64,000 bases of DNA from Marinomonas sp. MED121 (GCF_000153025.1 NZ_CH672429.1:1418226-1482225), one strand, 5' to 3'; positions 1-10,133 are shown, counted from the first letter of the stretch. The notes: generated by a model not told the origin, from the sequence alone. A program made the numbers and translations.

Positions 1-1414
1 GACCGGCAAGCACTTTAGACATGCCATCTTGTCTTAAGCTAGGCGTTGATTTTCGAACATGTTGTTCCATAGCCTGTTCACCTACTTGGCTATGAATTAA
101 TGTTTTAACACCTTCATCAATAAGAATGAGCTCATATAAACCCACTCGCCCTCGATAACCTTGATCGAAGCAAGCATCACAACCTTTCGCCTGGTAAATA
201 GTCACGTCTGAATCTACACCTAATAATGCTTGGCTTGCCTCATCGGCTTGTATTGGCTGCTTACAAGTATCACATAATTTACGAACCAAACGCTGAGATA
301 GCACCCCCACAATAGAAGAGGATAGTAAGAAGGGCTCAACCCCCATATCCTCTAATCGAGTAATCGCACCAACAGCACTATTTGTGTGTAAAGTAGATAG
401 CACGAGATGGCCTGTTAACGATGCTTGTACAGCAATTTCAGCCGTTTCTTTATCTCGAATCTCACCTATCATAACTACATCAGGGTCTTGACGTAGTATT
501 GCTCTCAAGCCTCTCGCAAAAGTCATATCCGCTTTACTATTTACCTGAGTTTGACCTATCCCTTCTAAATGATACTCAACCGGGTCCTCTACCGTCATAA
601 TATTACGGCGTCCATTGTTGAGATAACCAAGAGAGGCATAAAGAGAAGTCGTTTTACCAGAACCTGTTGGACCTGTAACTAAAAGGATGCCATGTGGATG
701 GCTAATAACGTCACGCAATCTTTCACGATCAGACTCATTCATCCCTAAGTGTGTTAGATCTAAGCGTCCGGCTTGCTTATTAAGCAAACGCATTACTATT
801 CGCTCGCCATGAGAAGAGGGTAATGTTGATACTCGCACATCCACTTCTTGACCTGATATTCTCAGTACGATACGGCCGTCTTGAGGGACACGCTTTTCAG
901 CAATATCCAATTTCGCCATAACTTTGATACGTGAAACCAACATGGGCGCTAATGCTCGTCTTGGCTCAATCACCTCACGTAAAATGCCGTCTACTCGAAA
1001 ACGAACAACTAAGCGTCTTTCAAATGTTTCAATATGCACATCTGATGCTTCTTCTTTAACAGCCTCACTCATAATGGCATTAATCAAGCGGATAATGGGA
1101 GCATCGCCTTCACGCTCAAGCAAATCTTCACTTTCTGGCAAAGCTTCTGCCACGCTGGCAAGATCCATATCATCCCCAATCCCTTGAGCCATAGCGAGAG
1201 ATTGGCCACCCTCCTGTTGATAGAAACGAACCACTGTTTCATCAAAATCAGAGTCAGATAAACATTCTAGGTCTGGGTATTTAGGGGCTATCCTTAAGGC
1301 TTCAGAAATGGCTTGAATACTTGCCTCTTTTTTATGCACGACAATCCACTCTTCCGCTTCTTGCTTAAGCAGTACACCTGATTGTTTAACAAATGAATAG
1401 GGCAATGACGACAA
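1..1414 (-). CDS. gspE: Type II secretion ATPase GspE (C-terminal end cut by window edge)
   Basis: Cytoplasmic hexameric ATPase that powers pseudopilus assembly in type II secretion. Reading leftward from 1414 gives 471 open codons to the window edge. They contain a Walker A (GPTGSGKTTSLY) near residue 247, an Asp box with RAILRQDPDVVMIGEIRD, and the GspE zinc-binding pair of CxxC motifs (CDTC, CDAC). The family is about 500 residues, so roughly 20-30 C-terminal residues are missing. The start chosen is TTG at 1414-1412, because AAGGA sits 6 bases upstream and the nearby ATG at 1419 is out of frame. It is the last visible gene of the leftward kds-gsp run, separated from gspD by a TraF-like gene. 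Confidence 0.95.
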   Translation of the reverse strand, partial: MSSLPYSFVKQSGVLLKQEAEEWIVVHKKEASIQAISEALRIAPKYPDLECLSDSDFDETVVRFYQQEGGQSLAMAQGIGDDMDLASVAEALPESEDLLEREGDAPIIRLINAIMSEAVKEEASDVHIETFERRLVVRFRVDGILREVIEPRRALAPMLVSRIKVMAKLDIAEKRVPQDGRIVLRISGQEVDVRVSTLPSSHGERIVMRLLNKQAGRLDLTHLGMNESDRERLRDVISHPHGILLVTGPTGSGKTTSLYASLGYLNNGRRNIMTVEDPVEYHLEGIGQTQVNSKADMTFARGLRAILRQDPDVVMIGEIRDKETAEIAVQASLTGHLVLSTLHTNSAVGAITRLEDMGVEPFLLSSSIVGVLSQRLVRKLCDTCKQPIQADEASQALLGVDSDVTIYQAKGCDACFDQGYRGRVGLYELILIDEGVKTLIHSQVGEQAMEQHVRKSTPSLRQDGMSKVLAG

Positions 1415-1596
1415 AACATTTCCTTATAAATTAATAGCCTAAGTCTTAAGCGAGCAAGGGCTAGAATTACATCAAACTAAATAATCCCTCAAGCAGATGC
1501 TTAATAAAAAGCTTTGCTAAAGCAATATAAATTGAGGGGTCTCACAAAAACAAACTATAAAACCACTTTTAGACCAATTTCAGTGACAATCATTAA

Positions 1597-2898
1597 CTAG
1601 AATGCTGTTTCTAAACCTAAACTTGCAAACATAGATCTAGGCATATTTTTACCATCAACCTCAACCGAGTCTAATGCCCAGCTCACGTCAAAGGTCACAC
1701 GCTGCAAAAAAGTCACGCCAAAACTTAAATAATCCAATTTTGTACCGGATAGGTTTTTACTGTATCCCGCTCTTAGGCCAGGCAGCCAGTTACTCTTATC
1801 AAAATGGCTGGCTGACATTGAAAACCATTGGTACTTATCATCAACAGCATCCTCAACCCCATTTAAATCTAAACTAGACTGAACACTCCATTCACCTTCC
1901 CCTAAAAAAGATGACGCTTCTACACTGAACTGTCTTTTAACCACATATTCGCCACTATCCGTCAAATCACCAGAGCTAATAAAAGTGGCTACCGCATTAC
2001 AATTAATTAAAGCGGTACCCGTTTTATTCGTACAATCGTCACCGATTGCATCATAGTGATAAGTCGGCTCATTAATATTGGTAGCCCTGACACCAAACAT
2101 GGTATTTTTCATTAACCAAATCATGCCAAAATCAAGACTATAATTATTCTCAAAAGAGTCACTCTCTTCAAAATCATCATCTTGATCTAAGTTTTCAATC
2201 GTACTGAAACGCCTTGAAAGCTTCATTCTAGTCAGATTAAGTTTTGATCCTAAAATCAAGCTTCCAAATTGGTTTCGCCATACTTGATTGCTATAACCTA
2301 AACCGAAAACAGAAGCTAAAGCCGCCCGGGAATAAACAGATGAATCCGTTTCTAAATCCACATCACTGCCGCTAACAATGATATCAATTTCATCATCTAG
2401 TACCTGCATTTTGGCTTCACCAGCTAAAATCAGGTCAAAACTAAAGGCTCCCCATTGAGGATGACGATAGATAATTGGAAATGCCGGTACATAGCTAGCG
2501 ACAGAGGCTTTCACAAAGCCTTCTTCGCCTGCATTTGCTAGAAATGCATTGTATTGACTCTGTGCCGCTAACGCCTCTGCATAAGTCAGGTCGGTATCAT
2601 CTAGTACGGATTCAAGTCCATCCAGCTCATCCGATAAAGAATCCAAATCCCCTGTTTCATAACCTACTGAAATAGGGCCAAAAATACCAAATCGAAAATG
2701 ACCATCCGGATCATCCTTAAACACTTTATCATCAAACATTAAGAAGGCACTGGCAGGATTCACTAACCCAGTAGACAATGATCTTATGTTTGTTGCGCTA
2801 CCTATGGTCGTAGCACTCCCCATAGGTTGGTAAATAAGCTGCCCAGACATACTGACTGATGCAAAACACAGACAAAAGAGAAAAAAGGCTTCTCGCAC
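1597..2898 (-). CDS. TraF-like outer-membrane beta-barrel protein
   Basis: This 433-residue protein has an N-terminal signal peptide (hydrophobic core, then SMSGQ). The mature N-terminus has a GSATxxGSATN stretch followed by LVNPASAF, the pattern of the FadL-related family usually named 'conjugal transfer protein TraF' (TraF_2). Most of the rest alternates polar and hydrophobic residues and ends in Phe (LETAF), as expected for an outer-membrane barrel. It has two cysteines in a loop near residue 290. It lies between gspD and gspE in the same direction, an unusual position for a non-Gsp gene. Its function is unknown; a secretion-linked outer-membrane role is inference from position only. Confidence 0.7.
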   Translation of the reverse strand: MREAFFLFCLCFASVSMSGQLIYQPMGSATTIGSATNIRSLSTGLVNPASAFLMFDDKVFKDDPDGHFRFGIFGPISVGYETGDLDSLSDELDGLESVLDDTDLTYAEALAAQSQYNAFLANAGEEGFVKASVASYVPAFPIIYRHPQWGAFSFDLILAGEAKMQVLDDEIDIIVSGSDVDLETDSSVYSRAALASVFGLGYSNQVWRNQFGSLILGSKLNLTRMKLSRRFSTIENLDQDDDFEESDSFENNYSLDFGMIWLMKNTMFGVRATNINEPTYHYDAIGDDCTNKTGTALINCNAVATFISSGDLTDSGEYVVKRQFSVEASSFLGEGEWSVQSSLDLNGVEDAVDDKYQWFSMSASHFDKSNWLPGLRAGYSKNLSGTKLDYLSFGVTFLQRVTFDVSWALDSVEVDGKNMPRSMFASLGLETAF

Positions 2899-2977
2899 TA
2901 TTTAGCCCCCACTCATTCTAATACGATTTAAATGAGCACTACTTTCATTGAGAACTCATATCCCTGTTCGTTGTATT

Positions 2978-4828
2978 CTACTCATCAGATAACTCAGGTT
3001 CAAACAAGCCCTCAAGACCACCATCTCTTGGTGCACTCATTTGAATTTCTACCGCTCTAAAGCCTTGATATTGAGTATTAGTAATCTGATCAGCTTTCGC
3101 TTTACCGCGAATAATGGTTGGTCGTATAAAGACTAACAAGTTCTTTTTATCGATAGAAAAAGAGCTACTTCTAAATAAGCCACCAACAAAAGGAAGGTCC
3201 CCTAAAAAAGGCACTTTTTGTTTTGACTCTGTGATGTTATCTTGGATCAAACCACCTAACACTATGGTTTGCCTATCACCAGCAATGACAACGGTTTCGA
3301 CCTCTCGAACTGTTGTTATCGTGCCTAAATCACTCGCTTCATCTGAAGCAGATTCAACTGTCTGAAACACTTCCATCTTAACTTCATTACCTGAGTTAAT
3401 ATGGGGCGTTACCTTAAGCGTTAAACCAACATCTTCTCGTGATGTGGTAACAAAAGTACTATCACTGTCTTCAGAATATTCACCGGTTTGAAAAGGGCGA
3501 GTCTCGCCCACAAGAATACGCGCCTCTTGATTATCCAAGGTGAGAATTTTGGGTGTGGATAAAAGATTGGAGTTTGTTTTACTTTGCAGGGCTTGAATAA
3601 TGGCTCCAAAATTAGTGTCACCTAGAATTGCAGTACCACCTGTCGCTAAAGTATTTGCCGTACTTGAGTTTATAGAAGAAGCAATGGTGTTCGCACTACT
3701 TCCCGCTGATGTAAAGTTTGTACCAGAAATAATTTCATCACTTCCTCCGATTAACCACTGTACTCCTAGCTCTTCCTCATCAGTCACTGTAATTTCAACA
3801 ATCACAGCTTCAATTAATACCTGTGCTCGCGGTACATCAATTTGCTTTAACACGGAATAAATTTCAGACATAACCCCAGGCTCTGAATTCACCAGTAGTG
3901 CATTTAAATCTTCATCAGCTTGAATATTAGTTTCAAGAGTTGGCGCGTTACCTTCTTTCTTCTCAATATCACCCACGACACCTTTTAATAAATCCGCCAC
4001 CTTTGTTGCATCAGCATACTGTAAAGGGATGTATTGCAGTCGACTGGTTTTTTCAGCAGGGATATCAAGCTTAATAATTAAATCTTTTATTTGATTTAGC
4101 TCACCAGGCTTACCTTTAAGGATTAATCGATTCGTTCTTTCATCCGCAACTATGGTAGTCACATCGCTGGATCTAGCCCCTTTACCTGTTGTTGTAGTCG
4201 TGAGCTCTTGAAGCAAAGTGATCACATCCCCAGCCCAAGCATGCTTAAGTGGAATAACAGCCATTTCCCCTTCAATCGTACTATCAAGGCGCTCCACTAG
4301 ATCTTCTAAACTTCTAATATTATCCGCATGATCACTGATAATGAGTGCATTCATGGTGGGCACGGCTGCTAAATGGCCATATTGAGGAATCAAAGGCCTT
4401 AAAATTGGGACTAGCTCTGCTGCCACGGCGTTTTTAATCGCCAATACGCGAGTCACCATAAGCTCCCCAGGCGCACCGCCTGAAGGGTCAAAGTTCAGAC
4501 CGCCTTGCTTAGCAATATTTTGCGGTAAGATCTTAAAGCCTTCCGGTGACTCTAAAACAGCGTATCCATGTACCGTTAAAACTGAAAGAAAAAGTCTAAA
4601 AACAGCATCTTCATCTAAACTTGCATTAGAGATTACCGTCACCTTCCCTTTTACTCTTGGATCAACGATAAAGCTTCTATCAGTCATTTCTGCAACTTGA
4701 CGAATAAAAATACTAATATCAGCCTGTTGCAAGTTCACCTGCCAAGTTTTCCCGATCGCCAATAGCGGAATTAACATACAAAGTGAAACGATAAGCTTAA
4801 GCAATTGGCGTCTTACAACAAAATACAT
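2978..4828 (-). CDS. gspD: Type II secretion outer-membrane secretin GspD
   Basis: Forms the multimeric outer-membrane channel of the type II secretion system. The 616-residue product has a signal peptide (LIVSLCMLIPLLAIGKTWQ), an N0 domain starting around VNLQQADISIFIRQVAEMT, repeated N1-N3 domains (the Ala/Asn-rich 'NALIISD' and 'TNRLILKGKP' elements), then the secretin core with VPFLGDLPFVGGLFRS and a C-terminal S-domain-like tail. The length is slightly short of the usual 650-700. Its start lies 18 bases after the gspC stop, so the two are translated as one operon. Confidence 0.96.
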   Translation of the reverse strand: MYFVVRRQLLKLIVSLCMLIPLLAIGKTWQVNLQQADISIFIRQVAEMTDRSFIVDPRVKGKVTVISNASLDEDAVFRLFLSVLTVHGYAVLESPEGFKILPQNIAKQGGLNFDPSGGAPGELMVTRVLAIKNAVAAELVPILRPLIPQYGHLAAVPTMNALIISDHADNIRSLEDLVERLDSTIEGEMAVIPLKHAWAGDVITLLQELTTTTTGKGARSSDVTTIVADERTNRLILKGKPGELNQIKDLIIKLDIPAEKTSRLQYIPLQYADATKVADLLKGVVGDIEKKEGNAPTLETNIQADEDLNALLVNSEPGVMSEIYSVLKQIDVPRAQVLIEAVIVEITVTDEEELGVQWLIGGSDEIISGTNFTSAGSSANTIASSINSSTANTLATGGTAILGDTNFGAIIQALQSKTNSNLLSTPKILTLDNQEARILVGETRPFQTGEYSEDSDSTFVTTSREDVGLTLKVTPHINSGNEVKMEVFQTVESASDEASDLGTITTVREVETVVIAGDRQTIVLGGLIQDNITESKQKVPFLGDLPFVGGLFRSSSFSIDKKNLLVFIRPTIIRGKAKADQITNTQYQGFRAVEIQMSAPRDGGLEGLFEPELSDE

Positions 4829-4846
4829 CTATGGTCCTTTATAATT

Positions 4847-5686
4847 TTATTTAATCGGATAAGAAACTGAGAAGGTCCGACTTCCCCGCTGGATCTGGAA
4901 ATTAGCAACACTTTGTTCACGTACAAGTTCACCTAGGCCGGCATCATTTTCAACATTCCCGACACTCTGACCATTTACAGCGACAATTTTATCTCCAGCT
5001 TTTAACCCCATTGCAATAAGTGAGCTTGAAGCAAGTACCTCGTATGCATTACCTGTAGATTTAAGCCCTGTGGAGGCGAGTAAGGCATCTGGATCCTCTT
5101 TGAAAAGAGCCTCATAGGTGCTCAAAATTTCTTGTGGCGTAAGCGTATCAGCAGCTTTGTTACGGGATAAATCAGGACGAGTCTTTTTTATCTCAGCCAC
5201 CTCCAGATCGTCACTATTTTCAATCAAGGTAGTTAATTTTGTTTCGCCAAAGTATAAGGACTCGGACTTACCTGAGCGCTCTAAAATAACATGGTCTTGA
5301 TAAACCTCTTTGAGAAGAACGCCTCGAATTATTTGATCATCAATACGGTAAACTTCGTCTTTTTTACTTTTTGAACTAATAATGGCCATTGAATCTTGCA
5401 TAACAATGGCAGGCATAACACCTTTTAAAGTCAACTTTAGAGTGGTTTTCTTAGTTGGCTCTTTTATTTCTTGCTCAACTTTAGCGACAAAACCAAACAA
5501 GGAAGAAGAGGGTAAAGTTAATTGAGGACGAGTTTTTTGTGATGCATTAAAATCAATAGGGGCTAATGTTTGGGCTGGCATAGGCGAAAAAGACCAAAAA
5601 ACACGAGCAGCAGAAAACGCGGACAAACTCACAAAAGCAAACAGGCATATAAAACGGAATATTGCACCTACTCTTGGAATAGCCAT
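4847..5686 (-). CDS. gspC: Type II secretion inner-membrane protein GspC
   Basis: Links the inner-membrane platform to the GspD secretin and takes part in substrate selection. The 279-residue product has one N-terminal membrane segment (about residues 9-30), a linker, a homology region (KLTLKGVMPAIVMQDSMAII) that contacts GspD, and a C-terminal PDZ domain (about 210-279, with GLKAGDKIVAVNGQ). It is followed directly by gspD on the same strand. The cluster lacks gspF-M in this window; they may lie left of position 1 beyond gspE. Confidence 0.93.
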   Translation of the reverse strand: MAIPRVGAIFRFICLFAFVSLSAFSAARVFWSFSPMPAQTLAPIDFNASQKTRPQLTLPSSSLFGFVAKVEQEIKEPTKKTTLKLTLKGVMPAIVMQDSMAIISSKSKKDEVYRIDDQIIRGVLLKEVYQDHVILERSGKSESLYFGETKLTTLIENSDDLEVAEIKKTRPDLSRNKAADTLTPQEILSTYEALFKEDPDALLASTGLKSTGNAYEVLASSSLIAMGLKAGDKIVAVNGQSVGNVENDAGLGELVREQSVANFQIQRGSRTFSVSYPIK

Positions 5687-5831
5687 AACATTACACCTTA
5701 TCCTTAGGTGCCATAAATCTATATATCAGGCTTATGTTCGACATCATTCTTCTCTTTTAATTATTCTTATAGCCTTCATCATACATAAGGCTCTTTATTA
5801 ATGAAGTTAAGTCTCATCAATCTTCAACATT

Positions 5832-6563
5832 TTAAAAAATTGCATCCGTCATAACAAAGACAGGAGCATCTTTATCGCCAGACCAGGACTGCCCGATCAA
5901 ATCCAATGAAGCAGGCATAACAGATAACTCCGCCTCACCTTGCTTATTAATACTGGCGTTTAAATATGACTCACCCGTTAAAGACATTAACTTTAAATGA
6001 TTAACCTGATTAATATTTACTAATTCAAACAGTACCTTATCTAAAAACACAGAGTCTCGTCGATTAGCTGCGACATAATCAAGATTACCACCATCCCAAT
6101 AGCCATTGCCTCTTAATTTATTCGGCATTGACTCTACATAGGGCCATTTTCCATATAATTTATCCAGAACTAAATTACTCTCGCTTACTTTTGCTTTGTA
6201 AGGCTCTAAAAATGAGTTCAAAAGTCCACTAGATAAGCTCATATAATCCAACCAAAGGGTCATTTCATCTAGATCAAACTTTACACTTCCTCTTGCATTA
6301 ATGTCATTATGCATAAGCTGGAAGTCGATTGGGGAAAGTATTTCTGCCATTTGCCATTGTAATTGCATTGGCCCTTTGAATTGCTGACCAGACAATATTA
6401 AAACACCTTGCCAAATACATCCCTCTAACCTTTCAAGCTGAATCCCTTCATTCGATAAAATTTGATTGACGCTATTTTTCCACAAATGAAGAGGAGATAA
6501 AAAAGTGCCGGCAATTAAACCCAGAAGAACAAACCAAACACTAAGAAAGATTTTCACCTTCAT
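5832..6563 (-). CDS. gspN: Type II secretion system protein GspN
   Basis: Accessory inner-membrane component of type II secretion, present in some systems. The 243-residue protein has an N-terminal membrane anchor (residues 4-24, LSVWFVLLGLIAGTFLSPLHL) and a periplasmic part with the GspN-type pattern (GCIWQGVLILSG, later ARGSVKFDL). It begins 27 bases after kdsB on the same strand and precedes gspC across a 145-base gap, so it bridges the LPS and secretion blocks. Two cysteines near residues 48-49 could matter for folding. Confidence 0.8.
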   Translation of the reverse strand: MKVKIFLSVWFVLLGLIAGTFLSPLHLWKNSVNQILSNEGIQLERLEGCIWQGVLILSGQQFKGPMQLQWQMAEILSPIDFQLMHNDINARGSVKFDLDEMTLWLDYMSLSSGLLNSFLEPYKAKVSESNLVLDKLYGKWPYVESMPNKLRGNGYWDGGNLDYVAANRRDSVFLDKVLFELVNINQVNHLKLMSLTGESYLNASINKQGEAELSVMPASLDLIGQSWSGDKDAPVFVMTDAIF

Positions 6564-6590
6564 TGAAATTCTCCTTCCCTTATGACCAAG

Positions 6591-7385
6591 TTAAACCTTG
6601 CCCATCAACTGATTTAACTTTTCTAAATCTTCTTGAGTATCCACACCATGTGGTGGCATTCCGTCAGCATAGGCAACTTTAATCTTAACTCCATGATGTA
6701 AAAGCCTTAATTGCTCTAACTTCTCCCATTTTTCTAATGGTGAAATAGGCATCTTAGAATATTGGTTTAATAAACTAGCGCGATAGACATACATGCCAAT
6801 ATGACGATAAACCGCCATTTCAGGAGCTAGCTCCTGCTCTTGGCTAAAGCCATCTCTATCCCATGGAATCGGGGCACGACTAAAATAAAGGGCATGATCT
6901 TTTTTGTCTGTTACTAACTTGACGACATTAGGGTTAAATATGTCCCCTCTTTGGTAAATACGACACGCCATTGTCGCCATGTCAGCTTGGTTATCATTGG
7001 CTAAAGCCGACACTGCTAAATGAATAATTTCAATGGGTAAAAGCGGCTCATCGCCTTGCACATTTACCACTATTTCATCATCAGACCAGCCCATTTTTTG
7101 AGCGACCTCTGCCAATCGCTCAGTACCATTTTCGTGATCGTCTCGAGTCATGACGACTTGCGCGCCAAAACTAGAAGCTAAGGAGAAAATCTCTTCATGA
7201 TCAGTAGCTACAACCACATCCTTTGCCTGAGCACTTAGCGCGAGCTCATACACCCATTGCAACACGGGTTTACCCGCCAAAGGAGCCAAAAGCTTTTTAG
7301 GGAAGCGTTGCGATGCATAACGCGCCGGAATGACAATATAAAACTCAGGTAAATTTTGAGCTGTTACTACAGTATTTTGTGACAT
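6591..7385 (-). CDS. kdsB: CMP-KDO synthetase (3-deoxy-manno-octulosonate cytidylyltransferase)
   Basis: Activates KDO with CTP to CMP-KDO before its transfer to lipid A. The 264-residue product has the family N-terminus (VIPARYASQRFPKKLLAPLAG), VVATDHEEI, the RDDHENGTERLAEV nucleotide-binding segment and VNVQGDEPLL. Length matches the family. It is third or fourth in a kdsD-kdsA-kdsC-kdsB run, so the last step of the pathway sits directly behind the earlier ones. Confidence 0.97.
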   Translation of the reverse strand: MSQNTVVTAQNLPEFYIVIPARYASQRFPKKLLAPLAGKPVLQWVYELALSAQAKDVVVATDHEEIFSLASSFGAQVVMTRDDHENGTERLAEVAQKMGWSDDEIVVNVQGDEPLLPIEIIHLAVSALANDNQADMATMACRIYQRGDIFNPNVVKLVTDKKDHALYFSRAPIPWDRDGFSQEQELAPEMAVYRHIGMYVYRASLLNQYSKMPISPLEKWEKLEQLRLLHHGVKIKVAYADGMPPHGVDTQEDLEKLNQLMGKV

Positions 7386-7417
7386 AAATTCATTTCAATT
7401 TTGTAATAGCCATTGAT

Positions 7418-7999
7418 TTATTGTTTCTCAAAGGCAGGTTTCTGGGCAAGCGCATAGGCGGTTTCTAAAGGCATCCTAGCAGCCAAAATCAAATCACTGA
7501 CCTCACGAGCCACACCCTCTCCCGCCTTAGTCAATAAGACTCGATGACAATGACGCTTAACAAGTACATGGGCATCGGCGGGACATAAAGCAAGCAATAC
7601 CTCAGGCATCACTTGCAAATCAATCACATCATCCCCGATATAAGCGGTCTGATCTGCCTTTTTTCCAAGGCGCTTTAACACATCTTGAAAAGCCTCTTTT
7701 TTATTATGACAACCAGGGTAAAAATGGGTCACTGACAAATCCTTCATGCGCTTTCTAAGAGGTGCTGAATCTTTTGCCGTAATGACAGCAACCTCAACCC
7801 CCCACTTAGGAAGTAGTTTTAATGCCACACCATCTTTTACATTAAAACGTTTTAGAGCCTCTCCATGCTCACCATACAAAAGACCACCATCAGTTAAAAC
7901 ACCATCGACGTCCAATACCACCAACTCAAGCGCCTTCAACTTAGCAATAAAGTCTTCACTTAAGTCTTGATAAGATGAAAGGAAGCCTGTATCCATCAT
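7418..7999 (-). CDS. kdsC: KDO 8-phosphate phosphatase KdsC
   Basis: HAD-superfamily phosphatase that releases KDO from KDO 8-phosphate. The 193-residue product carries motif I ([12 protein letters not shown]), motif II (VITAKDS), and motif III/IV ([10 protein letters not shown]). Its first codons overlap the end of kdsA by 4 bases (the ATGATG region at 7996-7999), showing translational coupling. Length is typical for the tetrameric KdsC family. Confidence 0.96.
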   Translation of the reverse strand: MMDTGFLSSYQDLSEDFIAKLKALELVVLDVDGVLTDGGLLYGEHGEALKRFNVKDGVALKLLPKWGVEVAVITAKDSAPLRKRMKDLSVTHFYPGCHNKKEAFQDVLKRLGKKADQTAYIGDDVIDLQVMPEVLLALCPADAHVLVKRHCHRVLLTKAGEGVAREVSDLILAARMPLETAYALAQKPAFEKQ

Positions 8000-8868
8000 G
8001 ATGCACTCGTATCCAAAACATCAAATCCTTTTACCAGTTCATCAATTTGCTTAAGTTGATGTAAAAACGGCTTTAATTTATCAAGCGGCAAGGCACAAGG
8101 GCCATCGCATTTTGCTTGATTAGGGTTCGGATGGGTTTCTAAAAATAAACTGGATAAACCTAAAGCCATACCAGAGCGAGCCAGTTCTGCTACTTGAGCA
8201 CGGCGACCATCGGCAGATTCTGCGCGACCACCAGGTTTTTGAAGAGCATGAGTTACATCAAACATGACAGGGTAATCAAATTTTTTCATCAAGCCAAAGC
8301 CCAGCATATCCACAACCAGATTGTTATAACCCATCATGGTTCCTCGCTCACACAACATAAGACGATCATTACCAGCCTCTTCACACTTGGTCAAAATATG
8401 CTGCATTTCATGGGGTGCTAAAAATTGTGCTTTTTTAATATTGATCACGGCATCTGTTTGCGCCATCGCCACAACCAAGTCCGTTTGACGAGATAAAAAA
8501 GCAGGTAATTGAATAACATCAGCAACCTCAGCAACAGGAGCACACTGGGCAACTTCATGAACATCAGTAATGACAGGCACATTAAAGCTGGCTTTAACAT
8601 CTTCAAGAATGCGAAGCCCTTCTTCCATTCCAGGTCCACGAAAAGAGTTAATCGAAGAGCGATTAGCCTTATCAAACGACCCCTTAAACACATAAGGAAT
8701 ATTTAATGCTTGGCAAACTTTGACATGCTCTTCAGCCACACTCATCGCAAGGTCGCGAGACTCTAGAACATTAACACCACTAAAAAGAACAAATGGCAGG
8801 TGATTCGCAACTTTTACATCTTGATTTATTTCAATGATTTTACTTTTTTCAGTCATCTTTATATCCAT
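7996..8868 (-). CDS. kdsA: KDO 8-phosphate synthase KdsA
   Basis: Condenses arabinose 5-phosphate and phosphoenolpyruvate to KDO 8-phosphate. Signature segments are [28 protein letters not shown], the VITDVHE and [16 protein letters not shown] elements, and [12 protein letters not shown]. The listed start gives 290 residues; an alternative ATG at 8856, with GGA 7 bases upstream, would remove MDIK and may be the real start. It starts 12 bases after the kdsD stop and overlaps kdsC by 4 bases. Confidence 0.96.
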   Translation of the reverse strand: MDIKMTEKSKIIEINQDVKVANHLPFVLFSGVNVLESRDLAMSVAEEHVKVCQALNIPYVFKGSFDKANRSSINSFRGPGMEEGLRILEDVKASFNVPVITDVHEVAQCAPVAEVADVIQLPAFLSRQTDLVVAMAQTDAVINIKKAQFLAPHEMQHILTKCEEAGNDRLMLCERGTMMGYNNLVVDMLGFGLMKKFDYPVMFDVTHALQKPGGRAESADGRRAQVAELARSGMALGLSSLFLETHPNPNQAKCDGPCALPLDKLKPFLHQLKQIDELVKGFDVLDTSAS

Positions 8869-8880
8869 TTAAATCTAAAT

Positions 8881-9879
8881 TTAGCGGTCGTAGATTTCTA
8901 ACAATCCAACCACTTTATTATCGTCATCGACAGCAATTAACAGGGTAATTTTATCCTGTAACATTTGCTCTTCTGCGTTAACTATCAAGGTATCTTGGTG
9001 GATGGTTTTAGGACTTGCCGTCATCACTTTTGACAGTGTCTTATCCATCATAGAAGCTGCATCGGCTAACATAGCTCGCCTTAAGTCACCATCAGTAAAA
9101 ATGCCCAACAGGTCGTCACCTTGCTTAACAAGTACCATTCCCATGCGACCGGCAGTCATAACTGCAATGGCTTCTTTAAGTGGGGTATCTGGATGGCACT
9201 CTGGCAGATTATCCTTGTGCATCAGGTCTTTCACTCTAGTCAGCAACTTACGCCCTAAGCTACCGCCAGGGTGAAAACGTGCAAAATCTTGAGGTTTAAA
9301 ATCACGACATTCCATTAATGCAACAGCAAGGGCATCACCCATAGCGGTTGTCATCGTTGTGGATGTTGTTGGAGCAAGATTATTAGGGCAAGTTTCCCTA
9401 TCGACTGAAATATCCAGCACACAATCACAATGCTTAGCTAGGGTAGATTGGCTATTACCTACCATGGCAATACAGGCATTACCAAAGCTTTTTAGAGAAG
9501 GAAGTAAGCGAATAAGTTCTTCAGTTTCACCTGAATAACTAATCAAAATAAGAGTGTCTTGAGGTTCGACCATACCAAGGTCACCATGGAAAGCTTCACC
9601 TGGATGAAGAAAAAAGCTTGGCGTCCCCGTGGAAGCTAGCGTTGCTGCAATTTTTGCCCCAATTAGCCCGGATTTTCCCATACCACAAATAATGGTACGG
9701 CCTTGCGTTTTCATGATGAGTTTAATGGCATCTGCAAATTCTTGAGTAATGGAATCTGCTAGTTTTGCAAGAGCATTCGCTTGTGTTGTTAGGGTGTGTT
9801 GAGCACTACCCAGCAACTCACTGTCGGTCTTGTTAAAGGACAGCCCAACAGAGGGTGTCATTGCCTTAGTATCAGCCAT
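8881..9879 (-). CDS. kdsD: Arabinose 5-phosphate isomerase KdsD
   Basis: Interconverts ribulose 5-phosphate and arabinose 5-phosphate, the first step to KDO. The 332-residue product has an SIS sugar-isomerase domain (about 35-180; CGMGKSGLIGAKIAATLAST, HPGEAFHGDLGM) and two CBS domains at the C-terminus (about 205-332). It is the first gene of the leftward kds run. Upstream at 9954-9998 there is a three-copy 15-bp tandem repeat. Confidence 0.95.
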   Translation of the reverse strand: MADTKAMTPSVGLSFNKTDSELLGSAQHTLTTQANALAKLADSITQEFADAIKLIMKTQGRTIICGMGKSGLIGAKIAATLASTGTPSFFLHPGEAFHGDLGMVEPQDTLILISYSGETEELIRLLPSLKSFGNACIAMVGNSQSTLAKHCDCVLDISVDRETCPNNLAPTTSTTMTTAMGDALAVALMECRDFKPQDFARFHPGGSLGRKLLTRVKDLMHKDNLPECHPDTPLKEAIAVMTAGRMGMVLVKQGDDLLGIFTDGDLRRAMLADAASMMDKTLSKVMTASPKTIHQDTLIVNAEEQMLQDKITLLIAVDDDNKVVGLLEIYDR

Positions 9880-9953
9880 GTCTGATCTCTACAAATTAGA
9901 AAGACCAGTATTATACTCAAAAAGCCAAACCAAGATAGAAGTCTTATTGCATA

Positions 9954-9998
9954 GACCTTGAGACAATTGACCTTGAGACAATTAACCTTAAGACAATA
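9954..9998. repeat. 15-bp tandem repeat, 3 copies, upstream of kdsD
   Basis: Units are 9954-9968 and 9969-9983 (identical, gaccttgagacaatt) and 9984-9998 (three changes). They lie 75-120 bases upstream of the kdsD start. No function is evident; they resemble the other short tandem duplications in this window. Confidence 0.85.
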
Positions 9999-10064
9999 AG
10001 CTTTGCGCAAAATAAGATATGAGTGCTCTAGACTTTAAATCCACTCGATAAAAAACGGAGGATT

Positions 10065-10127
10065 ATGCAACGTCGACCTAGACCTATTAAAGCCCAAATA
10101 AAGCTGCCATCATTTAAAAAATATTAA
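10065..10127 (+). CDS. Candidate 20-residue basic small protein
   Basis: A short open frame (MQRRPRPIKAQIKLPSFKKY) sits behind a strong Shine-Dalgarno (CGGAGG, 4 bases before ATG). Seven of 20 residues are Arg or Lys. It stands alone between the divergent kdsD start and the end of znuA. The good ribosome site is the only positive evidence; no promoter or known homologue is recognised. Confidence 0.4.
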   Translation: MQRRPRPIKAQIKLPSFKKY

Positions 10128-10133
10128 ACCAGC

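Noticed and set aside
3114-3860. Rightward frames opposite gspD and similar shadows opposite kdsA, glpR and the MCP gene
   Set aside because: They lie antisense to well-supported genes and lack ribosome sites and protein-like features.
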